A stretch of 47,533 nt of DNA from Geobacter sp. (GCA_003314535.1 POSG01000023.1:1-47533), one strand, 5' to 3'. Counted from the first letter of the stretch, positions 9,163 through 19,352 are shown. Numbers and translations: made by a program. The notes: a model not told the origin generated them from the letters alone.

Positions 9163-9166
<4 letters not shown>
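8411..9166 (-). CDS. tolA: TolA-like protein with TonB C-terminal domain
   Basis: The 251-residue protein has one N-terminal membrane helix (about residues 11-33), a Pro/Lys/Ala-rich periplasmic linker (PPKPTKPSKPVPSSKAPKTP), a short coiled coil and a TonB/TolA C-terminal domain (about 160-250; VVVQVFISRYGKLSSYRVQRSSG). It links the TolQR motor to TolB/Pal. Position between tolR and tolB supports TolA. The long alanine-rich helix of enteric TolA is replaced by the proline linker, so it could also be called an energy-transducing TonB-like protein. Confidence 0.88.
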
Positions 9167-9579
<413 letters not shown>

Positions 9580-9588
9580 GGCGCCCCC

Positions 9589-10260
9589 CTATTTCCCGAA
9601 GGTTCTTTGGACAATGTTCAGGTATTCAGTGGAGAAGCTGTCCATGTCGGCGATCAGCACCTTGATCTTGTGCTGGAAATGGTTGTACCCCATGACTGCC
9701 GGTATGGCGGCTACCAGGCCGACCGCCGTGGCGATGAGAGCCTCGGCGATGCCGGGCGCGACGACTGCCAGGGAGGCTGACCCGGTTTCCCCGATTCCCT
9801 TGAAGGCGGTCATGATGCCCCAGACAGTACCGAAAAGGCCTATGAAAGGAGCGGTGGACCCTGTCGTGGCGAGAAAGGTCAGCATCCTTTCCAGGCGGGT
9901 TATTTCGGATGTCGTGGCCCGGCGCAAGGCACGGGCAATGTTGTCGAATGCGCCCAGCTCAGTGCTGATGATCCCGGGAGCTTCCTTTTCGACCCCTTTT
10001 TCCATGATCTTTTTCATTTCGGCATAACCTTCGCCGAAGAGAACGGCCAGTGGAGAGTCGTTGAAACGGTCCAGCTGGGAGTTGATGGAGTCGAATCGCT
10101 TGACTTTCCAGAAGAATTCCAGGAAGCGCTCCGACTGGCTCTTGGCCCTGTAGACCTGCCAGAACTTGAAGAAGATTATGCCGAGCGAAAGTACTGAAAA
10201 GCTGCAGAGAATTACCAGGACCACTTTGACGACGAGACCGGTCACGGCAAAGATTCCCAA
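9589..10260 (-). CDS. tolQ: Motor subunit TolQ (ExbB/MotA family)
   Basis: The 223-residue protein has three membrane helices (about residues 8-28, 130-152 and 165-190). The conserved block ITRLERMLTFLATTGSTAPFIGLFGTVWGIM and the later AEALIATAVGLVAAIPAV are TolQ/ExbB signatures. Five units surround TolR and use proton flow for envelope constriction. The start is TTG 10260, supported by GGAGG 8 bases upstream; no ATG fits. First gene of the tol operon, with a promoter at 10298-10327. Confidence 0.95.
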   Translation of the reverse strand: MGIFAVTGLVVKVVLVILCSFSVLSLGIIFFKFWQVYRAKSQSERFLEFFWKVKRFDSINSQLDRFNDSPLAVLFGEGYAEMKKIMEKGVEKEAPGIISTELGAFDNIARALRRATTSEITRLERMLTFLATTGSTAPFIGLFGTVWGIMTAFKGIGETGSASLAVVAPGIAEALIATAVGLVAAIPAVMGYNHFQHKIKVLIADMDSFSTEYLNIVQRTFGK

Positions 10261-10297
10261 GATTGATACCTCCGAGTTTTGATAATAAAACGTTTAT

Positions 10298-10327
10298 AAA
10301 ATATGCCTCCCTGCATGCTGAAGTCAA
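10298..10327 (-). promoter_or_regulatory. Promoter for the tol operon
   Basis: TTGACT (10327-10322) is followed after 18 bases by TATTTT (10303-10298), about 30 bases upstream of the ribosome-binding site of tolQ. Further upstream a GCCTCCGG/CCGGAGGC hairpin (10348-10369) without a T-run lies between tolQ and the divergent hemW. Confidence 0.6.
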
Positions 10328-10449
10328 CACGAAATTTGTTGCGGCGCGCCTCCGGACACGGCCGGAGGCGGCTTGCGGCGCAGCATCGCCTCTATGCCCG
10401 GTTGTTTTGGCTTGGACTTTTGCAGCGCATATGGGTAACAATATGATGC

Positions 10450-11595
10450 ATGGATATTTCACTTTACATCCATTACCCGTTCTGCTTGCGCAAGTGCCTG
10501 TACTGTGCGTTCAACTCGGTCGAAGAGCCTCCCTGCAGCCCTGAAGAATACACAGAGGCGCTCCTGCGCGAGATGGAGATCCGCGCCCGCACCATGGTGC
10601 ACGAATGCACGGCAGTGACGCTCTATTTCGGCGGCGGAACACCGTCGCTTCTGTCACCTTCCCTGGTGGGCCGGATTGTCGAAGCTGCGGCGGCGCATTT
10701 CTCTCTCAGGGCGGATGCTGAGATCACCCTGGAATGCAATCCCGGGACGGTCGACAGGCAGCGTCTCGGAAGTTACCGAGCCGTTGGAATAAACCGCCTT
10801 TCGCTCGGGGTACAATCCTTTGACGACGGCATGCTCCGGCGACTGGGCAGAATCCACACTTCCAGGGAAGCCATTGATGCGTTCATGCTGGCCAGGGAGG
10901 CGGGTTTCACCAACCTGGGAATCGACCTGATCCATTCCCTTCCCGGGCAGACCCCGGCCATGTGGGAGCGGGAACTGCTGCGTGCCCGCGATCTGAGTCC
11001 TGAACACATCTCGGTATACGGGCTTTCCGTCGAGGAGGGGACGCCTTTTGCCGTGCTGGAGAAAAAAGGCGAGCTTTCACTTCCCGGGGAGGACGATTAC
11101 GTGCGCATGTTCGAGCTCTCCGCGGAGGTTCTCTGTTCCGGAGGTTTTGAGCACTACGAGATTTCCAATTTCGCCCGGCCGGGCTTCCGCTCCCGCCACA
11201 ACACGGGTTACTGGAAACGCATACCCTGCCAGGGATTGGGCGCCGGAGCACACTCTTTCATGCCGGAACCGGCTTACGGCGTCCGCTACGCCAACCCGGA
11301 AAAGGTTGAGGAATACCTGGAGGCGCTCGAGAACGGGGATCTGCCTTGCTCTGAACAGCGGACCCTCTCCCGGCAGGAGGCCATGGCGGAGAAAATGTTC
11401 CTGGGATTGCGCATGATCGAAGGGGTGAACCTCCATTCATTCGAAGCCGAGTTCGGGCTTTCCTTCCAGGAGGCATACGGCGCGGCCTGCGCCGATCTCT
11501 TCACGGCTGGCCTGCTGGAGACCCGTGACGGTTTTCTGCGCCTTTCGCCTCGGGGGCTTTTGCTTTCCAACCAGGTTTTCTTCAGGTTCCTCTGA
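10450..11595 (+). CDS. hemW: Radical SAM heme chaperone HemW
   Basis: This 381-residue radical SAM protein has the cluster motif CLRKCLYC (CX3CX2C, Cys12/16/19), the SAM-binding GGGTPS and the HNTGYW motif typical of HemW. HemW resembles coproporphyrinogen oxidase HemN but lacks part of its extra N-terminal region. It binds heme and is thought to deliver it to respiratory enzymes. It is often misannotated as coproporphyrinogen III oxidase. It starts at ATG 10450 and stands directly upstream of hrcA. Confidence 0.93.
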   Translation: MDISLYIHYPFCLRKCLYCAFNSVEEPPCSPEEYTEALLREMEIRARTMVHECTAVTLYFGGGTPSLLSPSLVGRIVEAAAAHFSLRADAEITLECNPGTVDRQRLGSYRAVGINRLSLGVQSFDDGMLRRLGRIHTSREAIDAFMLAREAGFTNLGIDLIHSLPGQTPAMWERELLRARDLSPEHISVYGLSVEEGTPFAVLEKKGELSLPGEDDYVRMFELSAEVLCSGGFEHYEISNFARPGFRSRHNTGYWKRIPCQGLGAGAHSFMPEPAYGVRYANPEKVEEYLEALENGDLPCSEQRTLSRQEAMAEKMFLGLRMIEGVNLHSFEAEFGLSFQEAYGAACADLFTAGLLETRDGFLRLSPRGLLLSNQVFFRFL

Positions 11596-11675
11596 CATCG
11601 GGGCGTTTGCCGGTATGCCTCTGGGGCCTGATTCGCGGAACCCTTCCAGATGCTGTTTCATTGTCCTAAATTTCC

Positions 11676-11704
11676 TTGACAAACGGAGGGGTGGTTGTTA
11701 CTTT
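11676..11704 (+). promoter_or_regulatory. Promoter of the hrcA-grpE-dnaK operon
   Basis: TTGACA (11676-11681) is followed after 17 bases by TACTTT (11699-11704). The predicted start falls at about 11711, immediately before the CIRCE operator, so HrcA binding would block initiation. Confidence 0.75.
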
Positions 11705-11712
11705 TGACTCAG

Positions 11713-11739
11713 TTAGCACTCTGAACCTTCGAGTGCTAA
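11713..11739 (+). promoter_or_regulatory. CIRCE operator (HrcA binding site)
   Basis: A perfect consensus inverted repeat, TTAGCACTC - 9 bases - GAGTGCTAA, lies 21 bases before the hrcA start. CIRCE is bound by the HrcA repressor, which needs GroEL to stay active, so the operon is derepressed by heat stress and autoregulated. Confidence 0.98.
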
Positions 11740-11760
11740 CCGTGCGTTATGGGGGCCGCA

Positions 11761-12792
11761 ATGGGCGATACTCTTACGGAGCGAAGCAGGCAGATACTCG
11801 AAGCGATAATCGAGGACTATATAAAAACGGCCGAACCGGTCGGGAGCCGTTCCGTAACCAGGAGACACGGGCTCACGCTGTCGCCGGCAACGGTGCGGAA
11901 CGTCATGTCCGACCTGGAGGAGCTGGGTTTCCTCGCCTCTCCCCATACCTCCGCGGGCCGCGTCCCCACGGACAAGGCCTTCAGGTTCTACGTCGATTCG
12001 CTGCTGCAGGTCAGGTCGATCGACGAGGAACAGCGTGACGAAATACGCCGGCACTACCGGGGCCAGGGACATGATGTGGGTGAGATCCTGAAGGAAACCA
12101 GCAGGATACTGTCTTCCATATCCCATTACATCGGCATTGTGGTCGCACCCCGTTTCACGGCGAACGTATTCCGGCAGATCGAGTTCGTGAAGCTTTGCGG
12201 CAGCAGGATTCTGGCCATACTCGTGTCCGAGAGCGGCGTGGTCCAGAACCGCATCGTCGAATCGAACGAGGGAATCCCCTCCGAAGACCTGGTGAGGATG
12301 TCCAATTATCTGAACAACCTTCTCAAAGGGTTGACCATTTCGGAAGTGAAGAACAGGATTCTCCAGGAAATGGAAAGCGACAAGGTCAGGTACGACGAGC
12401 TTATGAGCAGGGCGCTCAAGCTTTCGGAGCTGACCCTTGACGAACCCGACGCGGAGGTTTTCATCGAAGGCCAGGTGAACATCCTTGAGCAGCCGGAATT
12501 TGCCGATGTGGACAAGATGAAGGAGATTTTCCGGGCATTCGAGGAAAAGGGCCAGCTCATAACCCTGCTCGACCGCTGCATGGATGCGGAGCGGGTCAAC
12601 ATATTCATCGGCGCGGAAAACTTCCTCAACAGGATGAACCGGCTGAGCGTCATTACCGCACCCTATGCCAGCGGCAGGAACACCCTGGGAGTGTTGGGTG
12701 TGATCGGACCCACCAGGATGGGCTATGACCGGGTCATCCCGATAGTCGACTATACGGCCCGCATGCTGAGCGAACTTCTGGGCAGCGGGTAA
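11761..12792 (+). CDS. hrcA: Heat-inducible transcription repressor HrcA
   Basis: The 343-residue repressor has an N-terminal winged-helix domain ([58 protein letters not shown]) and a C-terminal GAF-like dimerisation region ending in [18 protein letters not shown]. It binds the CIRCE site just upstream. ATG 11761 has a G-rich stretch at suitable distance; the in-frame ATG at 11749 has none. grpE, dnaK and dnaJ follow. Confidence 0.97.
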   Translation: MGDTLTERSRQILEAIIEDYIKTAEPVGSRSVTRRHGLTLSPATVRNVMSDLEELGFLASPHTSAGRVPTDKAFRFYVDSLLQVRSIDEEQRDEIRRHYRGQGHDVGEILKETSRILSSISHYIGIVVAPRFTANVFRQIEFVKLCGSRILAILVSESGVVQNRIVESNEGIPSEDLVRMSNYLNNLLKGLTISEVKNRILQEMESDKVRYDELMSRALKLSELTLDEPDAEVFIEGQVNILEQPEFADVDKMKEIFRAFEEKGQLITLLDRCMDAERVNIFIGAENFLNRMNRLSVITAPYASGRNTLGVLGVIGPTRMGYDRVIPIVDYTARMLSELLGSG

Positions 12793-12811
12793 AATACGGA
12801 AAGGAGCAGGT

Positions 12812-13414
12812 GTGGACAGGAAAAAACATGACACCGACAAAGTCGGTGCTGAACATAGCGGACAGGAATCTGCGGCTGAAGCCGCTGAAGCCCCCCGGGC
12901 AGCGGCGGTAGCGGACGAGGATCCGGGTGAACGGATCCGGCAGCTCGAAGAATCCCTTGCCGCCAAGGAGGCCGAGGCTGCCACGAACTGGGACAAGTAC
13001 CTCAGGGAACGGGCAGACCTGGAAAATTATCGCAGGCGGGTCCAGAAGGAAAAGGAAGATCTCATGAAGTACGGCAACGAGTGCCTGCTGTTGGAGATTC
13101 TCCCGGTTCTGGACAATATGGAGCGCGCTCTTGACCATGCTTCAGAGGAGAGTTTATCCGCTGTCATAGAGGGAATCAATTTGACGCGCACTATGCTTCT
13201 GTCAGTTCTGAAGAAATTCGGTGTGGAGCCGATAGAGTCCAAGGGAACGGTTTTCGATTCGGCATTTCACCAGGCAATGTGCCAGATCGAGAGCGGGGAT
13301 TCAGCTCCCAACACGGTCATTGAAGAGTTCCAGAAAGGGTACATGCTGAACGACCGGCTGCTGCGGCCCGCCATGGTTTCCGTCGCCGCGGCTCCAAAAA
13401 ATAACCAGGAGTGA
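12812..13414 (+). CDS. grpE: Nucleotide exchange factor GrpE
   Basis: GrpE releases ADP from DnaK. The 200-residue protein has an acidic disordered N-terminus, a long coiled-coil ([36 protein letters not shown]) and the compact C-terminal beta domain ([38 protein letters not shown]). The start is GTG 12812, supported by GGAG 8 bases upstream. It is 19 bases after hrcA. Confidence 0.97.
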   Translation: MDRKKHDTDKVGAEHSGQESAAEAAEAPRAAAVADEDPGERIRQLEESLAAKEAEAATNWDKYLRERADLENYRRRVQKEKEDLMKYGNECLLLEILPVLDNMERALDHASEESLSAVIEGINLTRTMLLSVLKKFGVEPIESKGTVFDSAFHQAMCQIESGDSAPNTVIEEFQKGYMLNDRLLRPAMVSVAAAPKNNQE

Positions 13415-13497
13415 TAAATATTTTCATCTCCCCCTTGTTTTTCCCTTATGGAATGACTAGGTTTTGGTTGCAGAGACTTTAAAGGAGGAAAACATAA

Positions 13498-15408
13498 ATG
13501 AGCAAGGTAATCGGAATTGACCTGGGAACTACCAACTCCTGCGTGGCGATCATGGAGGGGGGAGAGCCGGTTGTAATAGCAAACGCTGAAGGGAGCCGCA
13601 CAACGCCTTCCATCATCGCATTCACTGAAGGCGGCGAGAGGCTGGTTGGCCAACAGGCGAAACGCCAGGCGGTCACCAACCCGGAAAGCACCCTCTATGC
13701 CATAAAGCGCCTCATCGGCAGGAAGTTCGATACGGAAGCCGTCAAGAGGGACATAGCCATTTCCCCGTTCAAGATCGTCAAGGCGGACAACAATGACGCC
13801 TGGGTGGAAGTGCGCGGCAAGCAGTACTCTCCGCCGGAGATTTCCGCCATGGTGCTGCAGAAAATGAAGAAGACCGCCGAGGATTACCTGGGTGAAACGG
13901 TCACGGACGCCGTTATCACGGTCCCGGCCTACTTCGACGATTCCCAGCGCCAGGCTACCAAGGACGCCGGCAAGATCGCCGGGTTGAACGTCCTCAGGAT
14001 CATCAACGAGCCGACCGCGGCTGCCCTTGCTTATGGCCTGGACAAGAAGAAGGACGAAAAGATCGCAGTGTTCGACCTGGGCGGCGGCACCTTCGATATT
14101 TCCATCCTGGAGCTTGGTGAAGGGGTCTTCGAAGTCAAGTCCACCAACGGCGACACGTTCCTCGGCGGCGAGGATTTCGACCAGATGGTCATCGACTGGA
14201 TCGCCGATGAATTCAAGAAGGACCAGGGCATCGATCTCAGGGGAGACAAGATGGCCCTGCAGCGCCTCAAGGAAGCGGCCGAAAAGGCCAAGTGCGAACT
14301 GTCCACTTCCATGGAGACCGACATCAACCTGCCGTTCATAACCGCCGATGCTTCCGGTCCCAAGCACCTTACCCTCAAGCTGACCAGGGCAAAACTGGAA
14401 CTGCTCTGCGCAGATCTGATCGGCAAGCTCGAGGCCCCCTGCAGGACGGCGCTGAGAGACGCGGGACTATCCGCGGGCGAGATTGACGAGGTTATCCTGG
14501 TCGGCGGCATGACCCGCATGCCCTCGGTGCAGAAGAAGGTTCAGGAAATCTTCGGCAAGGTTCCCCACAAGGGCGTGAATCCCGACGAGGTGGTTGCCAT
14601 CGGTGCGGCCATCCAGGGCGGCGTGCTCCGCGGTGATGTGAAAGACGTGCTGCTCCTGGACGTAACCCCGCTTTCGCTGGGCATCGAAACCCTGGGCAGC
14701 GTCATGACCAAGCTCATCGACAAGAACACCACCATCCCCTGCCGCAAGAGTCAGGTGTTTTCCACCGCCGCCGACAACCAGCCCGCGGTGACCATACATG
14801 TGCTCCAGGGTGAACGCGAGATGGCGGGGGATAACAAGACCCTGGGCAATTTCGAGCTGACCGGCATTCCGCCGGCACCGCGCGGCGTGCCCCAGATCGA
14901 GGTTACCTTCGACATCGACGCCAACGGAATCGTCCACGTTTCCGCCAAGGACCTGGGCACCGGCAAGGAGCAGTCGATCCGGATCACTGCGTCATCCGGC
15001 CTTTCCAAGGAGGAAATCGACAAGATGGTGCGCGACGCCGAGTCCCACGCTTCCGAAGACAAGCAGAAGCGTGAGTTGATCGAGGCCAGGAACCATGCGG
15101 ACAGCCTCGTCTATTCCACCGAGAAATCGCTCAAGGAATTCGGCGACAAGATCGACGACGGGGAAAAGAAGAAAATCGAGGATGGCATTGCCGCGGTGAA
15201 GAAGGCCATGGAAGGAAACGATGCGGCTGCCATCAAGACGGCCAGCGACGAACTGACCCAGGCTTCCCACAAGCTTGCCGAGGCGGTTTACGCCAAGGCC
15301 CAGCAGGCCGGGGCCGAGCAGCCGGGTGAGCCCCACCAGGAGGGGGGCGCAAGCGGTGAAAAGGTGGTCGAGGCGGAGTTCGAAGAAGTGAAAGACGATA
15401 AAAAATAA
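13498..15408 (+). CDS. dnaK: Chaperone protein DnaK (Hsp70)
   Basis: The 636-residue Hsp70 shows [13 protein letters not shown] at the N-terminus, [13 protein letters not shown], the linker [18 protein letters not shown] and a C-terminal lid ending in an acidic tail. The ATPase domain covers about residues 1-385 and the substrate domain the rest. GGAGG precedes the ATG. It lies 83 bases after grpE; that gap holds no clear second operator. A hairpin terminator follows it. Confidence 0.98.
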   Translation: MSKVIGIDLGTTNSCVAIMEGGEPVVIANAEGSRTTPSIIAFTEGGERLVGQQAKRQAVTNPESTLYAIKRLIGRKFDTEAVKRDIAISPFKIVKADNNDAWVEVRGKQYSPPEISAMVLQKMKKTAEDYLGETVTDAVITVPAYFDDSQRQATKDAGKIAGLNVLRIINEPTAAALAYGLDKKKDEKIAVFDLGGGTFDISILELGEGVFEVKSTNGDTFLGGEDFDQMVIDWIADEFKKDQGIDLRGDKMALQRLKEAAEKAKCELSTSMETDINLPFITADASGPKHLTLKLTRAKLELLCADLIGKLEAPCRTALRDAGLSAGEIDEVILVGGMTRMPSVQKKVQEIFGKVPHKGVNPDEVVAIGAAIQGGVLRGDVKDVLLLDVTPLSLGIETLGSVMTKLIDKNTTIPCRKSQVFSTAADNQPAVTIHVLQGEREMAGDNKTLGNFELTGIPPAPRGVPQIEVTFDIDANGIVHVSAKDLGTGKEQSIRITASSGLSKEEIDKMVRDAESHASEDKQKRELIEARNHADSLVYSTEKSLKEFGDKIDDGEKKKIEDGIAAVKKAMEGNDAAAIKTASDELTQASHKLAEAVYAKAQQAGAEQPGEPHQEGGASGEKVVEAEFEEVKDDKK

Positions 15409-15440
15409 ATAGTTAGGCTCTGGACAGGGGGCTTGAGGCG

Positions 15441-15467
15441 AAGGGGAGAATCCAAAACTCCCCTTTT
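15441..15467 (+). terminator. Terminator-like hairpin between dnaK and dnaJ
   Basis: AAGGGGAG / CTCCCCTT (8-bp stem, 9-base loop) ends in a short T-run (TTTT). It probably lowers transcription into dnaJ rather than stopping it completely. Confidence 0.65.
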
Positions 15468-15505
15468 GCCGTTTGTTCTCTGCTCTCGTGCATATGGGGT
15501 AAAGA

Positions 15506-16630
15506 GTGGCAAATGGGGAAAGACGTGATTATTACGAGGTGCTGGAAGTTCACCGGAACGCCTCGGAAATTGAGATCAAGAAGGCTTACCGGAAACTGGC
15601 CATAAAGTACCACCCCGACAAGAATCCCGGGGACAAGGAAGCCGAGGAGATGTTCAAGGAAGTTTCCGAAGCTTACGAAATCCTCTCCGATTCACAGAAG
15701 AGGGCCCAGTACGACCAGTTCGGCCATGCCGGCCTGGGGGGCGGCGGCGGTTTCAACGCCTCGGGTTTCGGTTTCGGCGCGGGGACGCCGTTCGGCGATA
15801 TTTTCGGCGACATTTTCGGCGACATTTTCGGCGGCGGCCGCCAGAGGGGCCGCGGCCAGCGTGGCGAGGACCTCCTCTACAACCTGGAAATCTCCTTTGA
15901 AGAAGCGGCCTTCGGGGTCGAATCCAAGATCGAAGTTCCTTACAACAAGCGTTGCGGCGCCTGTAACGGCAGCGGAGCCAAGGCGGGCACCGAACCGAAA
16001 GTCTGCCCCACCTGCCGGGGCGCCGGCCAGGTTCGCTTCCAGCAGGGCTACTTCAGCGTGAGCAGGACCTGCAACCACTGCGGAGGGGAAGGGCGGATCA
16101 TCGAGACGCCCTGCGCGGTCTGCAGGGGAACCGGAAGCGTCAAGGACACCAAGACCATGTCGGTCAAGATCCCGAAAGGCGTGGAGACCGGAAACCGGCT
16201 CAAGCTGTCGGGCGAGGGCGGGCAGGGGACCAGGGGAGGAGCGAACGGCGACCTGTATGTGTCCATCAACGTAAAACCCCATCCGATTTTCACCCGGGAC
16301 AACAATGATGTTATCTGCGAAGTTCCCATCAGTTTCGTGCAGGCTTCCCTGGGAACCGAGATCCAGGTCCCGACCCTTGAAGGCAAGGTCAGCCTGAAGG
16401 TCCCGGAAGGCTGCCAGTCGGGCAAGGTCTTCCGGCTGCGGGACAAGGGCATTCCAGTCCTGCAGGGATACGGCCGTGGCGATCAACTGGTTATCATCAA
16501 GGTGGAAACCCCTGTCCACCTTAACAAGAAGCAGCGGGAGCTGCTGGAGGAATTCGCCAGGATCGGCGGGGAGGAGATTCATCCGCTGAAGAAGAATTTC
16601 CTGGACAAGGTGGTGGATCTGTTCAGCTAG
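15506..16630 (+). CDS. dnaJ: Chaperone protein DnaJ
   Basis: This type I J-protein (374 residues) stimulates the DnaK ATPase and delivers unfolded clients. The J domain (about 5-70) has the catalytic HPD in YHPDKNPGD. The Gly/Phe region contains three tandem GDIF units. Four zinc repeats follow ([32 protein letters not shown]), then the C-terminal substrate domain. The start is GTG 15506 ([13 protein letters not shown]). The last base of the TAG stop is also the first base of the downstream repeat element. Confidence 0.97.
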   Translation: MANGERRDYYEVLEVHRNASEIEIKKAYRKLAIKYHPDKNPGDKEAEEMFKEVSEAYEILSDSQKRAQYDQFGHAGLGGGGGFNASGFGFGAGTPFGDIFGDIFGDIFGGGRQRGRGQRGEDLLYNLEISFEEAAFGVESKIEVPYNKRCGACNGSGAKAGTEPKVCPTCRGAGQVRFQQGYFSVSRTCNHCGGEGRIIETPCAVCRGTGSVKDTKTMSVKIPKGVETGNRLKLSGEGGQGTRGGANGDLYVSINVKPHPIFTRDNNDVICEVPISFVQASLGTEIQVPTLEGKVSLKVPEGCQSGKVFRLRDKGIPVLQGYGRGDQLVIIKVETPVHLNKKQRELLEEFARIGGEEIHPLKKNFLDKVVDLFS

Positions 16631-16905
16631 TTTCCATTCGGAAACGGTCTTTTTGATTCGGCCGCTGGCCTCACCCTGACGGGCAGCCCTTGCTGTCCAA
16701 TCCGATGAGGCTGGATTGTCCGCCCTGGCGGTGTCAACCATCGGGCTTGCTTGTGCGACATACTGCAGTATGCCTCCGCGCAACCCCTTGGTTTTGTCAG
16801 CCTTCGCTGTCAACTTTTGCGGGCAAAAGTTTCTAGCCAGAACGACAAAATCATCGTTTCCGTTCTGGAAACTGCATTGTAAATCTGGGGTTTCCGGGTG
16901 GAAAC
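16630..16905. repeat. Intergenic repeat element bounded by GTTTCC...GGAAAC palindromes
   Basis: The gap between dnaJ and the sulfite reductase gene has no gene. Its ends are GTTTCCATTCGGAAAC (16630-16645) and GTTTCCGGGTGGAAAC (16890-16905), near-copies of the terminal palindromes of the elements at 19.1 and 37.4 kb. The interior differs. It includes a perfect 14-base palindrome CATACTGCAGTATG (16759-16772) and a CCAGAACG/CGTTCTGG inverted repeat near 16.84-16.87 kb. Confidence 0.6.
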
Positions 16906-16937
16906 CAGCAAAAAAATATTTCTACGGACATGAAAAA

Positions 16938-16986
16938 AAGGCTGAAGGAAGAGGCGGAAACCCGTCTCCTGCTTCAGCCTTTTTGA
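16938..16986. terminator. Bidirectional terminator between dnaJ and the sulfite reductase gene
   Basis: The stem AAGGCTGAAG / CTTCAGCCTT (16938-16947, 16972-16981) extends inward and is flanked by A- and T-runs. It suits both converging transcripts. Confidence 0.85.
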
Positions 16987-17004
16987 TTATCGGACATGTC
17001 GGGA

Positions 17005-17667
17005 TTATCCCATCACGGCCTTGCGGAACCCCTCGATGCCCATCTGCTCGACGATGCGGCAGATGCGCTCTTTTTTGCCGCATCCCTTGTAGTAATTGAC
17101 GATTTTCTCAATAATCGCCAGCACCTCGTCATCGGTGGCGATATCTTCGGCAAAGACATCGGCGATCCGGGGCCGCATGCCGGAGTTGCCGCCCACGAGT
17201 ATCTTCCACCCTTTCGGTGTTCCCATGACGCCGATATCCTTGACCCATACTTCCGAGCAGGAAAGCATGCAGCCGGATACGCCCATCTTCATCTTGTTGG
17301 GGAGTTCCATTGCGTGGTAGATGGCGTCCACTTTCAGGCCGAGGCCCACCGAGTCCATCACGCCGCGCTTGCAGAAGGTGGTGCCGGGGCAGATTTTGAC
17401 GCTGCGCACGCAGAGGCCGATGGCAGCGCCCGGCGTCTGCTGGAGGTCGGCCCATACGGAGTCCAGGTCTTCTTCCTTGATACCGACCATGGCGATGCGC
17501 TGGGCCGAGGTGAGCTTCAATGCCTGGACTTTGTATTTATCGGCCGCGTCGCAGATTTTCCGCAGGGTAGCCGTGTCAGTGATTCCACCGGGGATGTGGG
17601 GCGCTATGGCATAAGTTTCCTTGTCGCGCTGCAGGATGGCCCCTTTTTCCAGGATATCCTTTTTCAT
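17005..17667 (-). CDS. Low-molecular-weight assimilatory-type siroheme sulfite reductase
   Basis: The 220-residue protein is one nitrite/sulfite reductase half-repeat. It has the siroheme-[4Fe-4S] ligand pattern Cys93-X5-Cys99 (CPGTTFC) and Cys133-X3-Cys137 (CMLSC), plus a basic TSAQR motif near residue 54-57. It resembles the small single-subunit sulfite reductase described from Desulfovibrio vulgaris (about 220 residues). It would reduce sulfite, or possibly nitrite, in the cytoplasm; the true substrate is unproven. GGGAGG precedes the ATG. It is a single gene near the B12 locus, with which it shares siroheme-type precursors. Confidence 0.85.
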   Translation of the reverse strand: MKKDILEKGAILQRDKETYAIAPHIPGGITDTATLRKICDAADKYKVQALKLTSAQRIAMVGIKEEDLDSVWADLQQTPGAAIGLCVRSVKICPGTTFCKRGVMDSVGLGLKVDAIYHAMELPNKMKMGVSGCMLSCSEVWVKDIGVMGTPKGWKILVGGNSGMRPRIADVFAEDIATDDEVLAIIEKIVNYYKGCGKKERICRIVEQMGIEGFRKAVMG

Positions 17668-17808
17668 TAAAACCTCCCTGATAATAATGGCTTGTTTATG
17701 ATTCTAACTATGTAGCACAGTTTCTACCGGAAATAAAGAGGCACGGGGCCTGAAGTGGCTGTGGGCGGGCTGGTTGCGTTAATTGAGGGCAGGTTTAAAA
17801 CATGCCTC

Positions 17809-19059
17809 CTACAGCGGCTGTTGTTCAACTCGGGCCATGTCGTTCTTGATGAACCGGGTGCAGACAAAGCAGAAGAACGCCGCAATGCCTAGGGCGACGG
17901 GCGTGACCATGAGAGAGGTCCGCAGTCCCCAAAGGTCGGAAAACCATCCCAGGATGGTCGGGGATACCGCATCGCCCAGCGCATGGATGAAAAATATGTT
18001 GACGGCAAAAGCCATTGCGCGGCAGGCAACCGGGCTGACATTGACGATTACCGTATTGAGCGGTCCGGTGTTGAAGAACAGGAAGAACTCCGCGAAAAAA
18101 GCTGCTGACAGGCAGCCGGTGAGGGTTGGAGAGGCGATGGCATAGACCGCGAAAGGTATCCCTGCCAGAAAGCCCCAACCTGAAACCAGCAGGTAGCCGC
18201 TCGGGCTTTTCCTCTGGAAGCGGTCCCCGAGCCATCCCCCCGAAAGGGTTCCGCAGATTCCGGCCAGGACCGTTATCGCCCCGAACAGGGTATTGCCCCG
18301 GGCCACATCCAGGTGGTGGACCCGGTAGAGGAAGGTGGGCATCCACTGGGCGAGCCCCCCCATGGCAAAGGTCATGGCGGCCATGGCCAGGGTGTTGATG
18401 ATGAAGGACCGGTTCTTCAGGAAAATTCCGTAACCGGCCAACCCGTTTCGGCGGATCTCTTGCCTGCCGGGCAATGATTCCTCACGCTTCGGGTCCCTGA
18501 TGAACCAGACCGCGGCAGCCAGCAGGATACCCGGAGCGCCCACCATGAGGAAGGCGCTCTGCCAGCCGAAGTGGTAGCCCAGCAAACCGCCCAGCAGATA
18601 ACCGATGGCGCTGCCGACGGGGATGGCGAGATAAAAGTAGGAAAGGACCCTTCCGCGGTGTTCTTTGGGGAAAAAGTCCGAGATCAGCCCCGGCGATACG
18701 GTTCCGAAGCTGGCCTCTCCGATTCCCACCACCGTGCGGGCTGACAGGAGCGAACGGTAGCCGGGCGCAATGCCCGACAGGGCCGTAGCCAGGCTCCAGA
18801 CCAGAACCCCGCAGGAGGCGAGCCGGACGCGACTTCCCCGGTCGCCGAGCCATCCCAAGAGCGGCGCGGAGCACATGTAGCAGATCATGAAGGCACTTCC
18901 GAGGAACCCGAGAGCGGTATCGGAAAGGCTGAAGTCGGCCTTGAGCAGGGGAAAGACGGCGTAGAGCACCTGGCGGTCGATATAGTTGAGGAGGTTGACC
19001 GCCAGGAGCAGGGCCAGGGCGTAGCGGGCGTATGGGGATGAGGGTGCATGGTTTGTCAT
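17809..19059 (-). CDS. MFS transporter, spinster-like
   Basis: The 416-residue protein has about 12 membrane helices. The start NYIDRQVLYAVFPLLKADF and the loop GWLGDRGSRVRLAS are marks of the spinster-type major facilitator group, and GIGEASFGTVSPGLISDFFP is also typical. The substrate cannot be told from sequence. It stands alone between the sulfite reductase gene and the repeat element at 19.08 kb. The ATG at 19059 has a weak GGAAA upstream. Confidence 0.88.
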   Translation of the reverse strand: MTNHAPSSPYARYALALLLAVNLLNYIDRQVLYAVFPLLKADFSLSDTALGFLGSAFMICYMCSAPLLGWLGDRGSRVRLASCGVLVWSLATALSGIAPGYRSLLSARTVVGIGEASFGTVSPGLISDFFPKEHRGRVLSYFYLAIPVGSAIGYLLGGLLGYHFGWQSAFLMVGAPGILLAAAVWFIRDPKREESLPGRQEIRRNGLAGYGIFLKNRSFIINTLAMAAMTFAMGGLAQWMPTFLYRVHHLDVARGNTLFGAITVLAGICGTLSGGWLGDRFQRKSPSGYLLVSGWGFLAGIPFAVYAIASPTLTGCLSAAFFAEFFLFFNTGPLNTVIVNVSPVACRAMAFAVNIFFIHALGDAVSPTILGWFSDLWGLRTSLMVTPVALGIAAFFCFVCTRFIKNDMARVEQQPL

Positions 19060-19077
19060 GGTGTTTCCAAGTATCTA

Positions 19078-19289
19078 GTTTCCATCCGGAAAGTCTCCTT
19101 GGGGGCCGGAGCGGAACTTCCTCGTAGCTCGTGATAATCTGTCAACTCATGACTCACTGGCCGGAGCTTTTACCGGTTTCAAGCGCTTTCCCGGTTTTCG
19201 GGATCTTGCAGTGAAACCGTATCACGATCTCCTCGAAAGCCCCGCTCCGTCCTTTATCAGACATTACCAGGAGTTTCCGGATGGAAACT
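19078..19289. repeat. ~210-bp inverted-repeat element, copy A
   Basis: The element starts with GTTTCCATCCGGAAAG and ends with GTTTCCGGATGGAAAC, so the ends are inverted repeats and each end can also fold on itself (TTTCC-ATCC-GGAAA). The inside has further complementary arms (GGAGCGG/CCGCTCC; TCGTGATA/TATCACGA), so the whole unit can fold as a long hairpin. A clearly related copy lies in opposite orientation at 37359-37566. It fills most of the 293-base gap between the MFS gene and cbiB; no protein is encoded. Confidence 0.85.
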
Positions 19290-19352
19290 ATCTAATTTCT
19301 TATCTCTCCCTTTCCTAAAGGGGGGTGACGGTTCCTGGCAGTTTTCGACAGA

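Noticed and set aside
11713-12996. Minus-strand frame of 427 codons over hrcA
   Set aside because: Antisense to a clear HrcA with operator and promoter; composition is not protein-like.
13267-14367. Minus-strand frame of 366 codons over dnaK
   Set aside because: Dense antisense shadow of DnaK codon structure.
15692-16813. Minus-strand frame of 373 codons over dnaJ
   Set aside because: Antisense to DnaJ with unmistakable zinc repeats.
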